From Gemmatimonadaceae bacterium (GTDB lineage: Bacteria > Gemmatimonadota > Gemmatimonadetes > Gemmatimonadales > Gemmatimonadaceae), in contig JADZCT010000032.1 of the NCBI GenBank assembly GCA_020851455.1, positions 1-57,232 of the forward strand: 57,232 nt of DNA, given 5' to 3'. Within the stretch, counting starts at the first letter, position 1, and each line of letters starts with the position of its first letter. Both the position numbers and the translations under genes were made by a program. The notes beneath the pieces were generated by a model. The model searched no databases and was not told the origin of the DNA. It saw only the letters and a program-made list of their open reading frames with translations. This document shows, piece after piece, positions 16,301 to 24,649 of the stretch.

Positions 16301-17269
16301 TTACTCGGCGATCTTTTCCGGCAGGACGTAGCGTAGCGGGTCCACGGCCTTGCCGTTCACATGCACTTCGTAGTGCAGGTGCGGCCCGACGGAGAGGCCG
16401 GTGTTGCCCACGAGGCCGATCACCTGGCCGCGCGAGACCACCTGCCCTACGCGCACCAGTATGCGCGAGCAGTGCGCGAAGCGGGTGACGATTCCGTTGC
16501 CGTGGTCAATCTCGAAGGTGTTGCCGTAACCCGCCACGTACTCGGCGGAGGTCACGCGGCCCTTGGCCGGCGCGACGATTGGCGCGCCCATCGGCGCGGC
16601 AACGTCAATCCCCTCGTGGGGGCGGCTGATGTCGAGGATCGGGTGCAGCCGGCTCAGGGAGAAGTGGCTCGACAGCCAGCCCGTCGTGGGCATGATCGAG
16701 GGCGTGTTGGCGATCCGCTCGAAGCGCTGGGTGAGGGAATCGTTCACGGCGTCGAAGCTGCGCGTGAGCGCGACGGCGCGGCGCGTGAGATCGTCAATCT
16801 TTTCGCTGACGCCTGATCCGAACCAGAGGCGGCCCTCGAATGGCCGTCGTGCGGAGACCGGCACCATGGTAGCCATCTTGCTGCCTGAAGGCGCGGCGAA
16901 CGCCGTCGTCGTCGCGGCCGCTGCGGACGCCGAGTCGCCTGAGGCGGGCGTCACATCGGTGCCGAGCCCGATCAGGGCGAGCATCTGCTCGTTGCGCGCG
17001 TCGAGCTGGCTGATGGTGTCGGTGAGCGTGACGAGCCGTGCGTCTATTGACTCGAGTTGCGCGCGGAGGCGCACATTCTCGAGCTGCGCCAGGCGGGCCG
17101 CGGGCGTGGTGTACGGGGTGAAGAGGTATGCGCCGGCTGCGACGATGAGGCCGGCGGCGATACCGGCTCCCCAGAGAAGCGCCTTCCGGCCGGAATCGGT
17201 GACCGAGAAAGAACGCGTGCCCTCGTTGTCGGAGGGCACGATCACGATCGTCCAGCGGCGGCCTGGCAT
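16301..17269 (-). CDS. M23-family (LytM) peptidoglycan endopeptidase, membrane-anchored
   Basis: 322 aa. An N-terminal membrane helix (LLWGAGIAAGLIVAAGAYLF, about residues 30-50) and a coiled-coil region (LAQLENVRLRAQLESIDARL) precede a C-terminal LytM domain. The zinc ligands are seen as H218-E-G-I-D222 and H297-L-H299, with GRVTSAEYVAGYGN and GHVGNTGLSVGPHLHYEV-type blocks, so the active site appears complete. The architecture is that of division- or envelope-related M23 proteins (MepM/NlpD/EnvC-like). It is the last gene of the dnaE-accA-ricT-metG run, 46 bp after metG. Confidence 0.92.
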   Translation of the reverse strand: MPGRRWTIVIVPSDNEGTRSFSVTDSGRKALLWGAGIAAGLIVAAGAYLFTPYTTPAARLAQLENVRLRAQLESIDARLVTLTDTISQLDARNEQMLALIGLGTDVTPASGDSASAAAATTTAFAAPSGSKMATMVPVSARRPFEGRLWFGSGVSEKIDDLTRRAVALTRSFDAVNDSLTQRFERIANTPSIMPTTGWLSSHFSLSRLHPILDISRPHEGIDVAAPMGAPIVAPAKGRVTSAEYVAGYGNTFEIDHGNGIVTRFAHCSRILVRVGQVVSRGQVIGLVGNTGLSVGPHLHYEVHVNGKAVDPLRYVLPEKIAE

Positions 17270-17315
17270 CCCTTAAAGCTCGCGCCTTCACGCGATGCGG
17301 TCAACCGCCGCCGTG

Positions 17316-18881
17316 TCAGTTTTTCGGCGTTTCTGCGGCATCTGCGTCGGCGCGCGGGAAGAGGGCTCCACCTTTCGCCACATTCCAGCCGGTCGCGGAG
17401 AGCGCGCCGAGTCGGCCGTAAAGGGTGCCGGCGGCTGTTCCCGGAGCGCCGAGTTGGAGCCAGAGTTCCTCTGCCTTTGAGGGCATGAGCGCGGAGTGGA
17501 GGACGGCCAGGCGGGCGAGAGTGCGCACGAGCGCGGCGAGGACGGCGTCGAGTTCGGCAGCGCGTGCGGGATCCTTGGCCAATGCCCACGGAGCGGCCTG
17601 CTGGATGAAGCCGTTCGCCCTCGTGGTCATTGCCACGGTCGCTGCGACCGCCTCGTGGCAGAGGTAGCCGCGCGACCCGTCGAGCGCCGCCTGGAACGCG
17701 GCTACGTCCGCCGCCTCCGCGGCGTCGAGCGACGAGGGGCCGCCCGCGGGGACGACGCCCCCGCGGTACTTCTCGACCATCGCGATCACGCGGCTCGCGA
17801 GGTTGCCGAGCCCGTTGGCGAGTTCAGAGGTGTACACGGCCTCGAAGCGCTCGACGGAATAGTCGCCGTCCGCGTCGAACGGGATCTCGCGCATGAGGAA
17901 GTAGCGGAAGGCCTCGGGGCCGAAGCGCGCGATCTCGTCGGCCAGCTCAATCTTCACACCCGCGCTCTTGGAGAACCGTTCGCCGCCGAACGAGATGAAG
18001 CCGTGCGCCCAGACCCGGTCGGGGAGCGGCAGTCCCGCGGACTGGAGCATCGCGGGCCAGACGACGCAGTGGAGCCGCGTGATGTCCTTACCGACGACGT
18101 GCAGCTGCGCCGGCCAGCGGGCGCGCCAGTCGCCGTCGGGGTAGCCCGCGGCGGTGAGGTAGTTGGGTAGCGCGTCGAACCACACCCAGGTGCCCTGCGG
18201 CTCGCCGCCCGCGGGAGAAACGATGGGAAAATCAATGGCCCAGCTCAGGCGCGCGCGTGTGATCGAGATGTCGTCGAGTCCCGACTCGACGAGCGCCAGG
18301 ATCTCGTTTCGTCGCGTGGCGGGCTGGATGAACTCCGGCCGCCGCGTGACCAGGTCGTGAACGAACGACTGGTAGCGGCTGAGCCGGAAGAACCAGTTCC
18401 GTTCCTTCGTCCACTCGAGATCGCGCGTGGGGTGGATCACGCACTTGCCGTCTATGATTTCGTCGTCGCGCTTGAACACCTCGCACCCGACGCAGTACCA
18501 GCCCTCGTATTCTTTCTCGTAGAAGTCGTCGGGCGACACGTCGGCGATGTGCTCGATGAGCCGGCGGACGCCGCTCTTGTGGGCGGGATCGGTAGTCCGG
18601 ATGAACTGGTCGTATGAGACTCCCAGCCGAGCCCACATTGCCTGGAAGCGCGCAGCGATCGAGTCAACGAACGCCTGGGGCGCGACGCCGCGCGCGGCCG
18701 CGGCCTGCGCGACCTTCTGGCCGTGCTCGTCCATCCCTATGAGGAAGTGCACCGCGTCGCCCATCTGTCTGTGCGAGCGCGCAATGACGTCGGCGCCGAT
18801 CTTCTCCAGCGCGTGGCCGAAGTGCGGGTCGCCGTTGGCGTAGTCAATCGCCGTCGTGACGTAGAACTTGCGGATGCTCAA
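17316..18881 (-). CDS. metG: Methionyl-tRNA synthetase
   Basis: 521 aa. Class I signatures: HFGHA (HIGH motif) near residue 20 in FYVTTAIDYANGDPHFGHA, and FSKSAG for KMSKS. The zinc knuckle YCVGCEVF...DGKCVIHP is of the Cys-x-x-Cys/Cys-x-x-His type found in the Thermus/Aquifex-like MetRS group. GTWVWFDALPNYLTA and WPAQLHVVGKDI(T)R are the conserved catalytic-core blocks. There is no C-terminal tRNA-binding EMAP-like domain, so this is the short form. Its start overlaps the ricT stop by 4 bp (ATGA). Confidence 0.97.
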   Translation of the reverse strand: MSIRKFYVTTAIDYANGDPHFGHALEKIGADVIARSHRQMGDAVHFLIGMDEHGQKVAQAAAARGVAPQAFVDSIAARFQAMWARLGVSYDQFIRTTDPAHKSGVRRLIEHIADVSPDDFYEKEYEGWYCVGCEVFKRDDEIIDGKCVIHPTRDLEWTKERNWFFRLSRYQSFVHDLVTRRPEFIQPATRRNEILALVESGLDDISITRARLSWAIDFPIVSPAGGEPQGTWVWFDALPNYLTAAGYPDGDWRARWPAQLHVVGKDITRLHCVVWPAMLQSAGLPLPDRVWAHGFISFGGERFSKSAGVKIELADEIARFGPEAFRYFLMREIPFDADGDYSVERFEAVYTSELANGLGNLASRVIAMVEKYRGGVVPAGGPSSLDAAEAADVAAFQAALDGSRGYLCHEAVAATVAMTTRANGFIQQAAPWALAKDPARAAELDAVLAALVRTLARLAVLHSALMPSKAEELWLQLGAPGTAAGTLYGRLGALSATGWNVAKGGALFPRADADAAETPKN

Positions 18882-20068
18882 GTCGTGTTTCCGCCCTTGT
18901 GGTTGTGGTCCTTCCGGGGTCCGCGGCCGCGCCTGCCGCCGCGGTGTCCCCGCCGCCTGCGATGGCCTCCGTCCGCCTGGTCCCGCTGGCCTCCTTGTCG
19001 CGTGGCTGGCTGCGTGGCGCGCGTCTCGCGCTGCTCATCGCGGGTGCCCGGCTCTGTTTCGTGTTCCGCGACGTCACCCCGATCGGGCGCATACGCGTCC
19101 GTGCCTGGCGCGTCCGTGCCTGGCGCGTCCATGTCTGGCTCGCGAGGATCGCGCGCGGCACCGGTATCGGCGGCGTCGTCTGCTTCGTCATCCGACGCTG
19201 CCGCGCGGTCCCCGCCGTCGCGCAGCGCCCAGGCCGGGAGTTCGCCAGCGAGTTCACGGCGCAGTTGCTCCAGCGGAACGACGCGCGGCTCGCCTGAGAG
19301 CGGTCGGAGCGTCACGGTCTCGCGGAAGATGTCAACCGAGGCCACCTTCTCCTCGCCGGCCGAAGTCCGCACCAGCTTCCCTTCCTTCGGAAATCTGCGG
19401 CGCTGCTCCACGTAGAACTCGTGCTCGTAGCGCAGGCAGCACATGAGGCGGCCGCAGGCGCCCGAGATCTGCGAAGGGTTGAGCGTGGAGAGGTGCTGGT
19501 CCTTGGCGACGCTCGACTTCACCGGTGTGAGGTCCGGCAGCCACGCTGCACTGCAGAACTGGCGTCCGCAGCGGCCGATCCCGTTGAGGCGTTTCGCTTC
19601 GTCGCGGACGCCGATGTGCCACATGTGCACCCGCGCCCCGAACAGTCCCTCGAGCTGCCGGACGAACTGGCGGAAGTCCACGCGGTGCTCGGCGGTGAAG
19701 TAGACCGCGAGCCGCTTCTTGTCCCACTGCCACTCGGTGTCGGACACTTTCAGGTCCAGGCCCAGCGCGCGCGCCTTCTCGATTGCGCGCGCCCGCACCT
19801 CGTGCTCGTCTGCGCGGAGTTGCGCCGCGCGCGCGATCTCGTCGGCGCTGGCGGCGCGCACCACCTTGCGCAACGGGTCGCGGCTTGCCTTGCCGTGCGT
19901 GGTGCCTGCGCGGCGCTTCATCGCCAGCTCGCCCGTGGAGTGGACGGTACCCATGTCCTCGCCGTGCTCGGCCTGTACGATGACCGGAGTCTTCAGCGCA
20001 GGCGCGCCTGGGTAAGGCCACTCGAAGAAGTCGCGGCGGCTCCCCTTGAACGTGACCTCGACGAGCAT
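18878..20068 (-). CDS. ricT: PSP1-domain protein (RicT/YaaT-like) with a long disordered tail
   Basis: 396 aa. The first ~270 residues are a PSP1 domain: LVEVTFKGSRRDFFEW, VSDTEWQWDKKRLAVYF, VDFRQFVRQLE, and the cysteine-rich blocks RCGRQFCSAAW and GACGRLMCCLRYEHEFY that in RicT contribute iron-sulfur cluster ligands. In Bacillus RicT acts with RicA and RicF in mRNA processing with RNase Y. The C-terminal ~120 residues are low-complexity acidic then basic, ending in RRRRGHRGGRRGRG and KDHNHKGG, likely RNA-binding; a 15-bp tandem repeat codes DAPGT units there. It is 8 bp after accA and overlaps metG. Confidence 0.93.
   Translation of the reverse strand: MLVEVTFKGSRRDFFEWPYPGAPALKTPVIVQAEHGEDMGTVHSTGELAMKRRAGTTHGKASRDPLRKVVRAASADEIARAAQLRADEHEVRARAIEKARALGLDLKVSDTEWQWDKKRLAVYFTAEHRVDFRQFVRQLEGLFGARVHMWHIGVRDEAKRLNGIGRCGRQFCSAAWLPDLTPVKSSVAKDQHLSTLNPSQISGACGRLMCCLRYEHEFYVEQRRRFPKEGKLVRTSAGEEKVASVDIFRETVTLRPLSGEPRVVPLEQLRRELAGELPAWALRDGGDRAAASDDEADDAADTGAARDPREPDMDAPGTDAPGTDAYAPDRGDVAEHETEPGTRDEQRETRATQPATRQGGQRDQADGGHRRRRGHRGGRRGRGPRKDHNHKGGNTT
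19094..19138. repeat. 15-bp minisatellite (three copies) inside ricT
   Basis: CGCGTCCGTGCCTGG at 19094-19108 and 19109-19123 exactly, and at 19124-19138 with two changes. On the coding (minus) strand it gives DAPGT-type units in the acidic linker of RicT. The unit is a multiple of three, so copy changes keep the frame. Confidence 0.85.
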
Positions 20069-20076
20069 GCCGGCGC

Positions 20077-21042
20077 CTACTCCTCTACCACGCCGAGCCG
20101 CAGGAACTTCTGGCGTCGCCGCCGGACCAGCTTGTCGGGGCGGAGGCGGCGAAGTTCGTCCACGCTGCGGATCAGCACTTCCTGCACGGCCTTCGCCGTC
20201 GCTTCGTGGTCAGCGTGCGCCCCGCCTACCGGCTCGGGTATCACCTCGTCAATCACGTGCAGCTCCATGAGGTCGGGCGCGGTAATCTTGAGCGCGGTTG
20301 CGGCCTTTTCGCGCATTTCCGGGCTCTTGCCGTCTTTCCAGAGTATGGCGGCGCAGCCCTCGACGGTTATCACGGAGTACACCGAGTTCTGGAGCATGAA
20401 CACGCGGTCGGCAACGCCGAGCGCGAGCGCGCCGCCCGAGCCACCCTCGCCGATCACCGTGGCGATGATCGGCACCGTGAGGTGGCTCATCTCCAGCAGG
20501 TTGCGGGCGATGGCTTCGCTCTGGCCGCGTTCCTCGGCGCCGATGCCCGCCCACGCGCCGGGGGTGTCAATGAAAGTCAGCACGGGGACGTGGAACTTCT
20601 CCGCGAGCTTCATCAGCCGGAGCGCTTTCCGGTAGCCCTCGGGGTGCGGCATCCCGAAGTTGCGATGCAGGTTCTCCTTGGTGTCGCGGCCGCGCTGGTG
20701 ACCGATGATCATCACCGTCTCGCCGTCTAGGCGCGCCCAGCCGCCGACGATGGAAGGGTCGTCGCGAAAGGCGCGGTCGCCGTGCAGCTCGGCCCAGTCC
20801 GTGAAGGCGAGCCGCACGTAATCGAGTGTGAACGGCCGCTTCAGGTGCCGGGCAACCTGCACGCGCTGCAGCGGCGTGAGGTTCTCGTACACCGAGCGGC
20901 GCATGGCCTGGAGCTTCTCCTCGAGCGAACCAAGCTCCTCGGCCACATCGAGTGCGCGCTCTTCGGCGGCGTGCTTGAGTTCGTCAATCTGCTTTTCCAG
21001 TTCGACGATCGGCCTCTCGAACGCGAGTGCAGTAGTGCCCAT
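20077..21042 (-). CDS. accA: Acetyl-CoA carboxylase, carboxyltransferase subunit alpha
   Basis: 321 aa, normal length. It starts with the usual helical N-terminus (LEKQIDELKHAAEERALDV, LEEKLQAMRRSVYENLTPLQ), followed by crotonase-fold blocks HGDRAFRDDPSIVGGWARL, GHQRGRDTKEN, FIDTPGAWAGIGAEERGQSE and IIATVIGEGGSGGALALGV. It pairs with AccD to move the carboxyl group from carboxybiotin to acetyl-CoA, the first step of fatty acid synthesis. accD is not in the window. It lies 37 bp after dnaE, a common neighbour arrangement. Confidence 0.98.
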   Translation of the reverse strand: MGTTALAFERPIVELEKQIDELKHAAEERALDVAEELGSLEEKLQAMRRSVYENLTPLQRVQVARHLKRPFTLDYVRLAFTDWAELHGDRAFRDDPSIVGGWARLDGETVMIIGHQRGRDTKENLHRNFGMPHPEGYRKALRLMKLAEKFHVPVLTFIDTPGAWAGIGAEERGQSEAIARNLLEMSHLTVPIIATVIGEGGSGGALALGVADRVFMLQNSVYSVITVEGCAAILWKDGKSPEMREKAATALKITAPDLMELHVIDEVIPEPVGGAHADHEATAKAVQEVLIRSVDELRRLRPDKLVRRRRQKFLRLGVVEE

Positions 21043-21079
21043 TATGGATGGGGCGGGAGTTGTGGTGCGCGGAGCGGCG

Positions 21080-24000
21080 TCATGCCGATCGTACCAGTTG
21101 CACGCACTCGGCGCCCAGCAATGCGCGCAGCTCTACGAGTGCATTGCTTGCGGGAGAAACGGTGAGCGAGGCGGAGCGCAGGCGCGCGCGGGCGCCGTCA
21201 CGCCCCCGCCAGCGCACCTCGATCGGGGCGGCGCCGGGATGCGCCTCGACCACCGCGCGCACGTCCGCGAGCACGCTCTCGGTGACAGATGAGTCGGGAG
21301 CCAGGTCAATGGCAACCGCGATCTGGCCGGTGGCGCGGAGTTCGGCGAGGCGCGTAACGGATTCAACCACGAACGCAGGGTTGTCGGATTTTTCGTCGCG
21401 CCGCGAGTAGGCGCCGCGGATGAGCACAGGGACGTCGGGCACGACGCGATCGGCGATCGCCGCCCACGTCTCAGGGAACACGATAACTTCGCCGGTCCCG
21501 GAGAAATCTTCCAGGGTGAGCCGCGCGAACTCGTTTCCGCTCTTGCGCGAGATCTGCCGCTTGATGTTCGTCACGACTACCGCGACCGACATTGGCTCGG
21601 CCTGCCACGCGCCGAGCGAGCTTACGGTGGCAGTGGCCATGAGTTCGACTTCGGCGCGGAACGGATCCAGCGGATGACCGCTGATGTAGAAGCCGAGGAT
21701 TTCCTTTTCCCTGGTGAGCCGCTCGTGCTCTGACATCTGGGGGACGTCGGGGAGGGCCGGCCTCAAGGAGGCTTTCGGCGCGGTATCCACGCTTCCAAAG
21801 AGGGATCCCTGCCCGGACGCCAGCTCGGCCTGTGCGAGCGAGGCCGCCTGGATTGCCCCGTCGAGCGCCGCCGCGAGTTGCGCACGGTGCCCGCCGAGCG
21901 AGTCGAACGCGCCGGAGTGCAGCAGCGCCTCGAAGACACGCTTGTTGCACACTCGAAGGTCAACCCGCTCGGCGAAGTCGTAAAGGCTGGTGAACACACC
22001 CGCGGCCGGCCCGCCGCTGCCTGCCTTGCCTGCCGCGGGATCGGAGGCCGGAACGGCCCGGGCTGCGAGGATTGACTCGATCGCGCTTTGGCCCACGTTG
22101 CGAACCGCGCCGAGGCCGAAGCGGATGCGCTTGTCGCCCACGACGGTGAACCGGTAGCCGCTCTCGTTCACGTCGGGCGGAAGGATCTCGATCCCCATGT
22201 CGCGCGCCTCGGCGATGTACTTCACCACCGAGTCGGTGTCGCCCACCGACGCCGAGAGAAGGGCGGCCATGAACTCGGCCGGGTAGTGCACCTTCAGGTA
22301 CGCCGTGTGGTACGAGAGGATCGAGTAGGCGACGGAGTGCGACTTGTTGAAGCCGTAGCGGCCGAACGTCTCGATCTGCCTTGCGAGCTCGCTGATGACG
22401 CGCTCGTCGTAGCCGCGGGCCATGCTCTTCTCGACGAACTTCCCGATCTCCTTCCTGATGAGCTCGGCGTCCTTCTTACCCACCGCCTTGCGGAGGACGT
22501 CGGCCTCGGAGAGCGAGATGCCGGCCAGCCGCTGGGCGATGCGCATCACCTGTTCCTGGTAGGTGATTACGCCGTAGGTCGGTTCGAGGATCTCCTTGAG
22601 TTCCGGGAGCGCGTAGGTGACCGGCTCTTCGCCCCGCTTGCGGCGGCAGTACACGCGGTGCATGCCTGCGTCGAGCGGGCCTGGGCGCATGAGGGCGTTG
22701 GAAGCGACGAGGTCGTCGAAGCGGTCGGCGCGCATCGAGCGCACCATGTCGGTGGCGAGCGGCGACTCGAACTGGAAGACCCCCGCCGTGCGCCCCGAGC
22801 GGAGCATGCGATAGGTCTGCGCGTCGTCGAGCGGCAGCGTGGCGAGGTCGGGGACGTCGCGGTCGCGCGCCCTCAGGTTCTCCAGCGTATGATGGATGAT
22901 CGTGAGCGTGGTGAGCCCAAGGAAGTCCATCTTCAGCATGCCTGCGTGCTCGAGCGACGTCATGTCGTACTGGGTCACGACAACCCGGTCGGCATCGCTC
23001 GCACCGCCGGCGCCCTTCGTCTCCTGCGTGCAGACCGGGACGTAGTCGTCGAGCGGGCCCGGCGCGATGACGACGCCCGCGGCGTGGACCCCGGCGTGCC
23101 GCGCGAGCCCTTCGAGCCGCGTAGCGTAGTCAATGAGCTGGCGGTGCCGGTCGTCCTGCTCGTACAGTCTCTGGAGCTCGGGCACCTTCCTGGCCGCCTC
23201 CTCGATCGTGTACGAGAAGTTCGGCTGGTTTGGGATCATCTTCGCGACTGAGTCGGTCTCGGCGGGCGTGAAGCCCAGCACGCGGCCGACATCCTTCACC
23301 GCGGCGCGCGACTTCAGCGTGCCGAACGTGATGATCTGGCCAACGCAGTCGCGCCCGTACTTCTCGCGGACGTACTCGAGCACTTCGCCCCGGCGCTCTT
23401 CGCAGAAGTCAACGTCAATGTCGGGCATCGAGATGCGTTCCGGATTCAGGAAGCGCTCGAAGAGGAGGTCGAATCTCAGGGGGCAGACGTCGGTGATGCG
23501 GAGCGCGTACGCGACGAGCGACCCGGCGGCCGAGCCGCGTCCGGGGCCAACCGGTATGCCGCGGTCCCGGGCTGCCTTGATGAAGTCGGCGACGATCAGG
23601 AAGTAGCCGGCGTACCCAGTCTTGGTGATGACGCCAAGCTCGTAGTCGAGGCGCTCGCGGACGTTCGCAGGGAGCGGCGCGCCGTAACGTTCCTCCGCGC
23701 CGTGCGTGGCCATCCGCACCAGCAGGTCGTTCTCGCTCTTCGCTCCTTCCGGGAGCGGGAAGGCCGGGAGATGGTACTTCTTCCCGAACTGCACCGAGAC
23801 TTCGTCGGCGATCGCCACGGTCGTCTCGAGGACCTCGGGGTGGTCGGGAAAGCGTTCGAGCACTTCCGGGCCGCTCTTGAAGTAGAGCCCGTTGTCATAG
23901 CGGAGACGGTCCGCGTCGAGGCGGTCCTTCTTGAGCCCGATGCAGAGCAGCACGTCGTGCGCGTCGTGGTCGTCGGCGCGGAGGAAGTGCGAGTCGTTGG

Positions 24001-24610
24001 TCGCAACCACCGGCAGCCCGGTGGCCTTCGCCAGCCGGAAAACCTCGGCGTTGAGCCGCGCCTGCTCGCCTGCATCGTGCGCCTGCACCTCGAGGTAGTA
24101 GCGATCCTTGAAGACGTCCGCGTACCACTCGGCGGCCGCGCGGGCGTCGCCGAACCGCCCGCCAAGCAGGTGCGTGGCGATTTCGCCAGCCATGCAGGCG
24201 CTCGAGACAATTATTCCGGCGTTGTACTTCGCCAGGAGCTCCCGATCCACACGTGGCTTGGAGTAGAACCCTTCCGTGTACGCGAGCGATGAGAGCTTCA
24301 CCAGGTTGCGGTAGCCCTCGATGTCGCGGGCCAGCAGCACCAGATGGTAGTAAGATCGCTCTCCCGGGGCGGCGCGGCCCTTCTGGCGCCGGTCACCGGG
24401 TGCTACATATGCCTCCATCCCGATGATTGGCTTGATGCCTCGGGCGCGGGCCTTCTCCTGGAACTCCCACGCAGCGTGCAAATTGCCGTGGTCGGTGATC
24501 GCCACCGCCGGCTGCTCGAAGTCGAGCGCCTTGCCGATCAGGTCATCAATCCGGTTCGCGCCGTCAAGTAGCGAGTACTCGGAATGGCAGTGCAGGTGTA
24601 CGAAGGACAT
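21080..24610 (-). CDS. dnaE: DNA polymerase III subunit alpha
   Basis: 1176 aa from ATG 24610, chosen because SFVHLHCHSEYSLLDG is the standard N-terminus; AGAAGG lies just upstream. Domains in order: PHP domain with its metal ligands kept (HLHCH, ITDHGN, SACMAGE), the polymerase palm with PDIDVDF (catalytic aspartates), fingers (LRKAVGKKDAELIRKE, GFNKSHSVAYS), helix-hairpin-helix region, an internal clamp-binding motif QGSLFG, and an OB fold (VVVTNIKRQISRKSGN, GEVIVFPETW). It is a type DnaE1 replicative polymerase. Divergent from the metallopeptidase gene with only 28 bp between starts. Confidence 0.98.
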   Translation of the reverse strand: MSFVHLHCHSEYSLLDGANRIDDLIGKALDFEQPAVAITDHGNLHAAWEFQEKARARGIKPIIGMEAYVAPGDRRQKGRAAPGERSYYHLVLLARDIEGYRNLVKLSSLAYTEGFYSKPRVDRELLAKYNAGIIVSSACMAGEIATHLLGGRFGDARAAAEWYADVFKDRYYLEVQAHDAGEQARLNAEVFRLAKATGLPVVATNDSHFLRADDHDAHDVLLCIGLKKDRLDADRLRYDNGLYFKSGPEVLERFPDHPEVLETTVAIADEVSVQFGKKYHLPAFPLPEGAKSENDLLVRMATHGAEERYGAPLPANVRERLDYELGVITKTGYAGYFLIVADFIKAARDRGIPVGPGRGSAAGSLVAYALRITDVCPLRFDLLFERFLNPERISMPDIDVDFCEERRGEVLEYVREKYGRDCVGQIITFGTLKSRAAVKDVGRVLGFTPAETDSVAKMIPNQPNFSYTIEEAARKVPELQRLYEQDDRHRQLIDYATRLEGLARHAGVHAAGVVIAPGPLDDYVPVCTQETKGAGGASDADRVVVTQYDMTSLEHAGMLKMDFLGLTTLTIIHHTLENLRARDRDVPDLATLPLDDAQTYRMLRSGRTAGVFQFESPLATDMVRSMRADRFDDLVASNALMRPGPLDAGMHRVYCRRKRGEEPVTYALPELKEILEPTYGVITYQEQVMRIAQRLAGISLSEADVLRKAVGKKDAELIRKEIGKFVEKSMARGYDERVISELARQIETFGRYGFNKSHSVAYSILSYHTAYLKVHYPAEFMAALLSASVGDTDSVVKYIAEARDMGIEILPPDVNESGYRFTVVGDKRIRFGLGAVRNVGQSAIESILAARAVPASDPAAGKAGSGGPAAGVFTSLYDFAERVDLRVCNKRVFEALLHSGAFDSLGGHRAQLAAALDGAIQAASLAQAELASGQGSLFGSVDTAPKASLRPALPDVPQMSEHERLTREKEILGFYISGHPLDPFRAEVELMATATVSSLGAWQAEPMSVAVVVTNIKRQISRKSGNEFARLTLEDFSGTGEVIVFPETWAAIADRVVPDVPVLIRGAYSRRDEKSDNPAFVVESVTRLAELRATGQIAVAIDLAPDSSVTESVLADVRAVVEAHPGAAPIEVRWRGRDGARARLRSASLTVSPASNALVELRALLGAECVQLVRSA

Positions 24611-24619
24611 GAACCTTCT

Positions 24620-24649
24620 AAGGTAGCCCTGAACGAGCGTGACTGTCAA
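24620..24649 (-). promoter_or_regulatory. Candidate dnaE promoter
   Basis: On the minus strand: TTGACA (24649-24644), 18-bp spacer, TACCTT (24625-24620), start codon nine bases later. Transcription would begin within about three bases of the ATG. The -35 lies inside the first codons of the divergent metallopeptidase gene. The plus strand shows TAAGGT at 24619-24624 over the same bases, so divergent -10 elements may overlap. Confidence 0.4.

Noticed and set aside
19094-19138. Short tandem units as a CRISPR or direct-repeat array
   Set aside because: Units are contiguous without spacers and are in frame inside ricT.
22088-23251. Long plus-strand frame inside dnaE (387 codons)
   Set aside because: Antisense to polymerase palm motifs; no recognisable domain or ribosome binding site.
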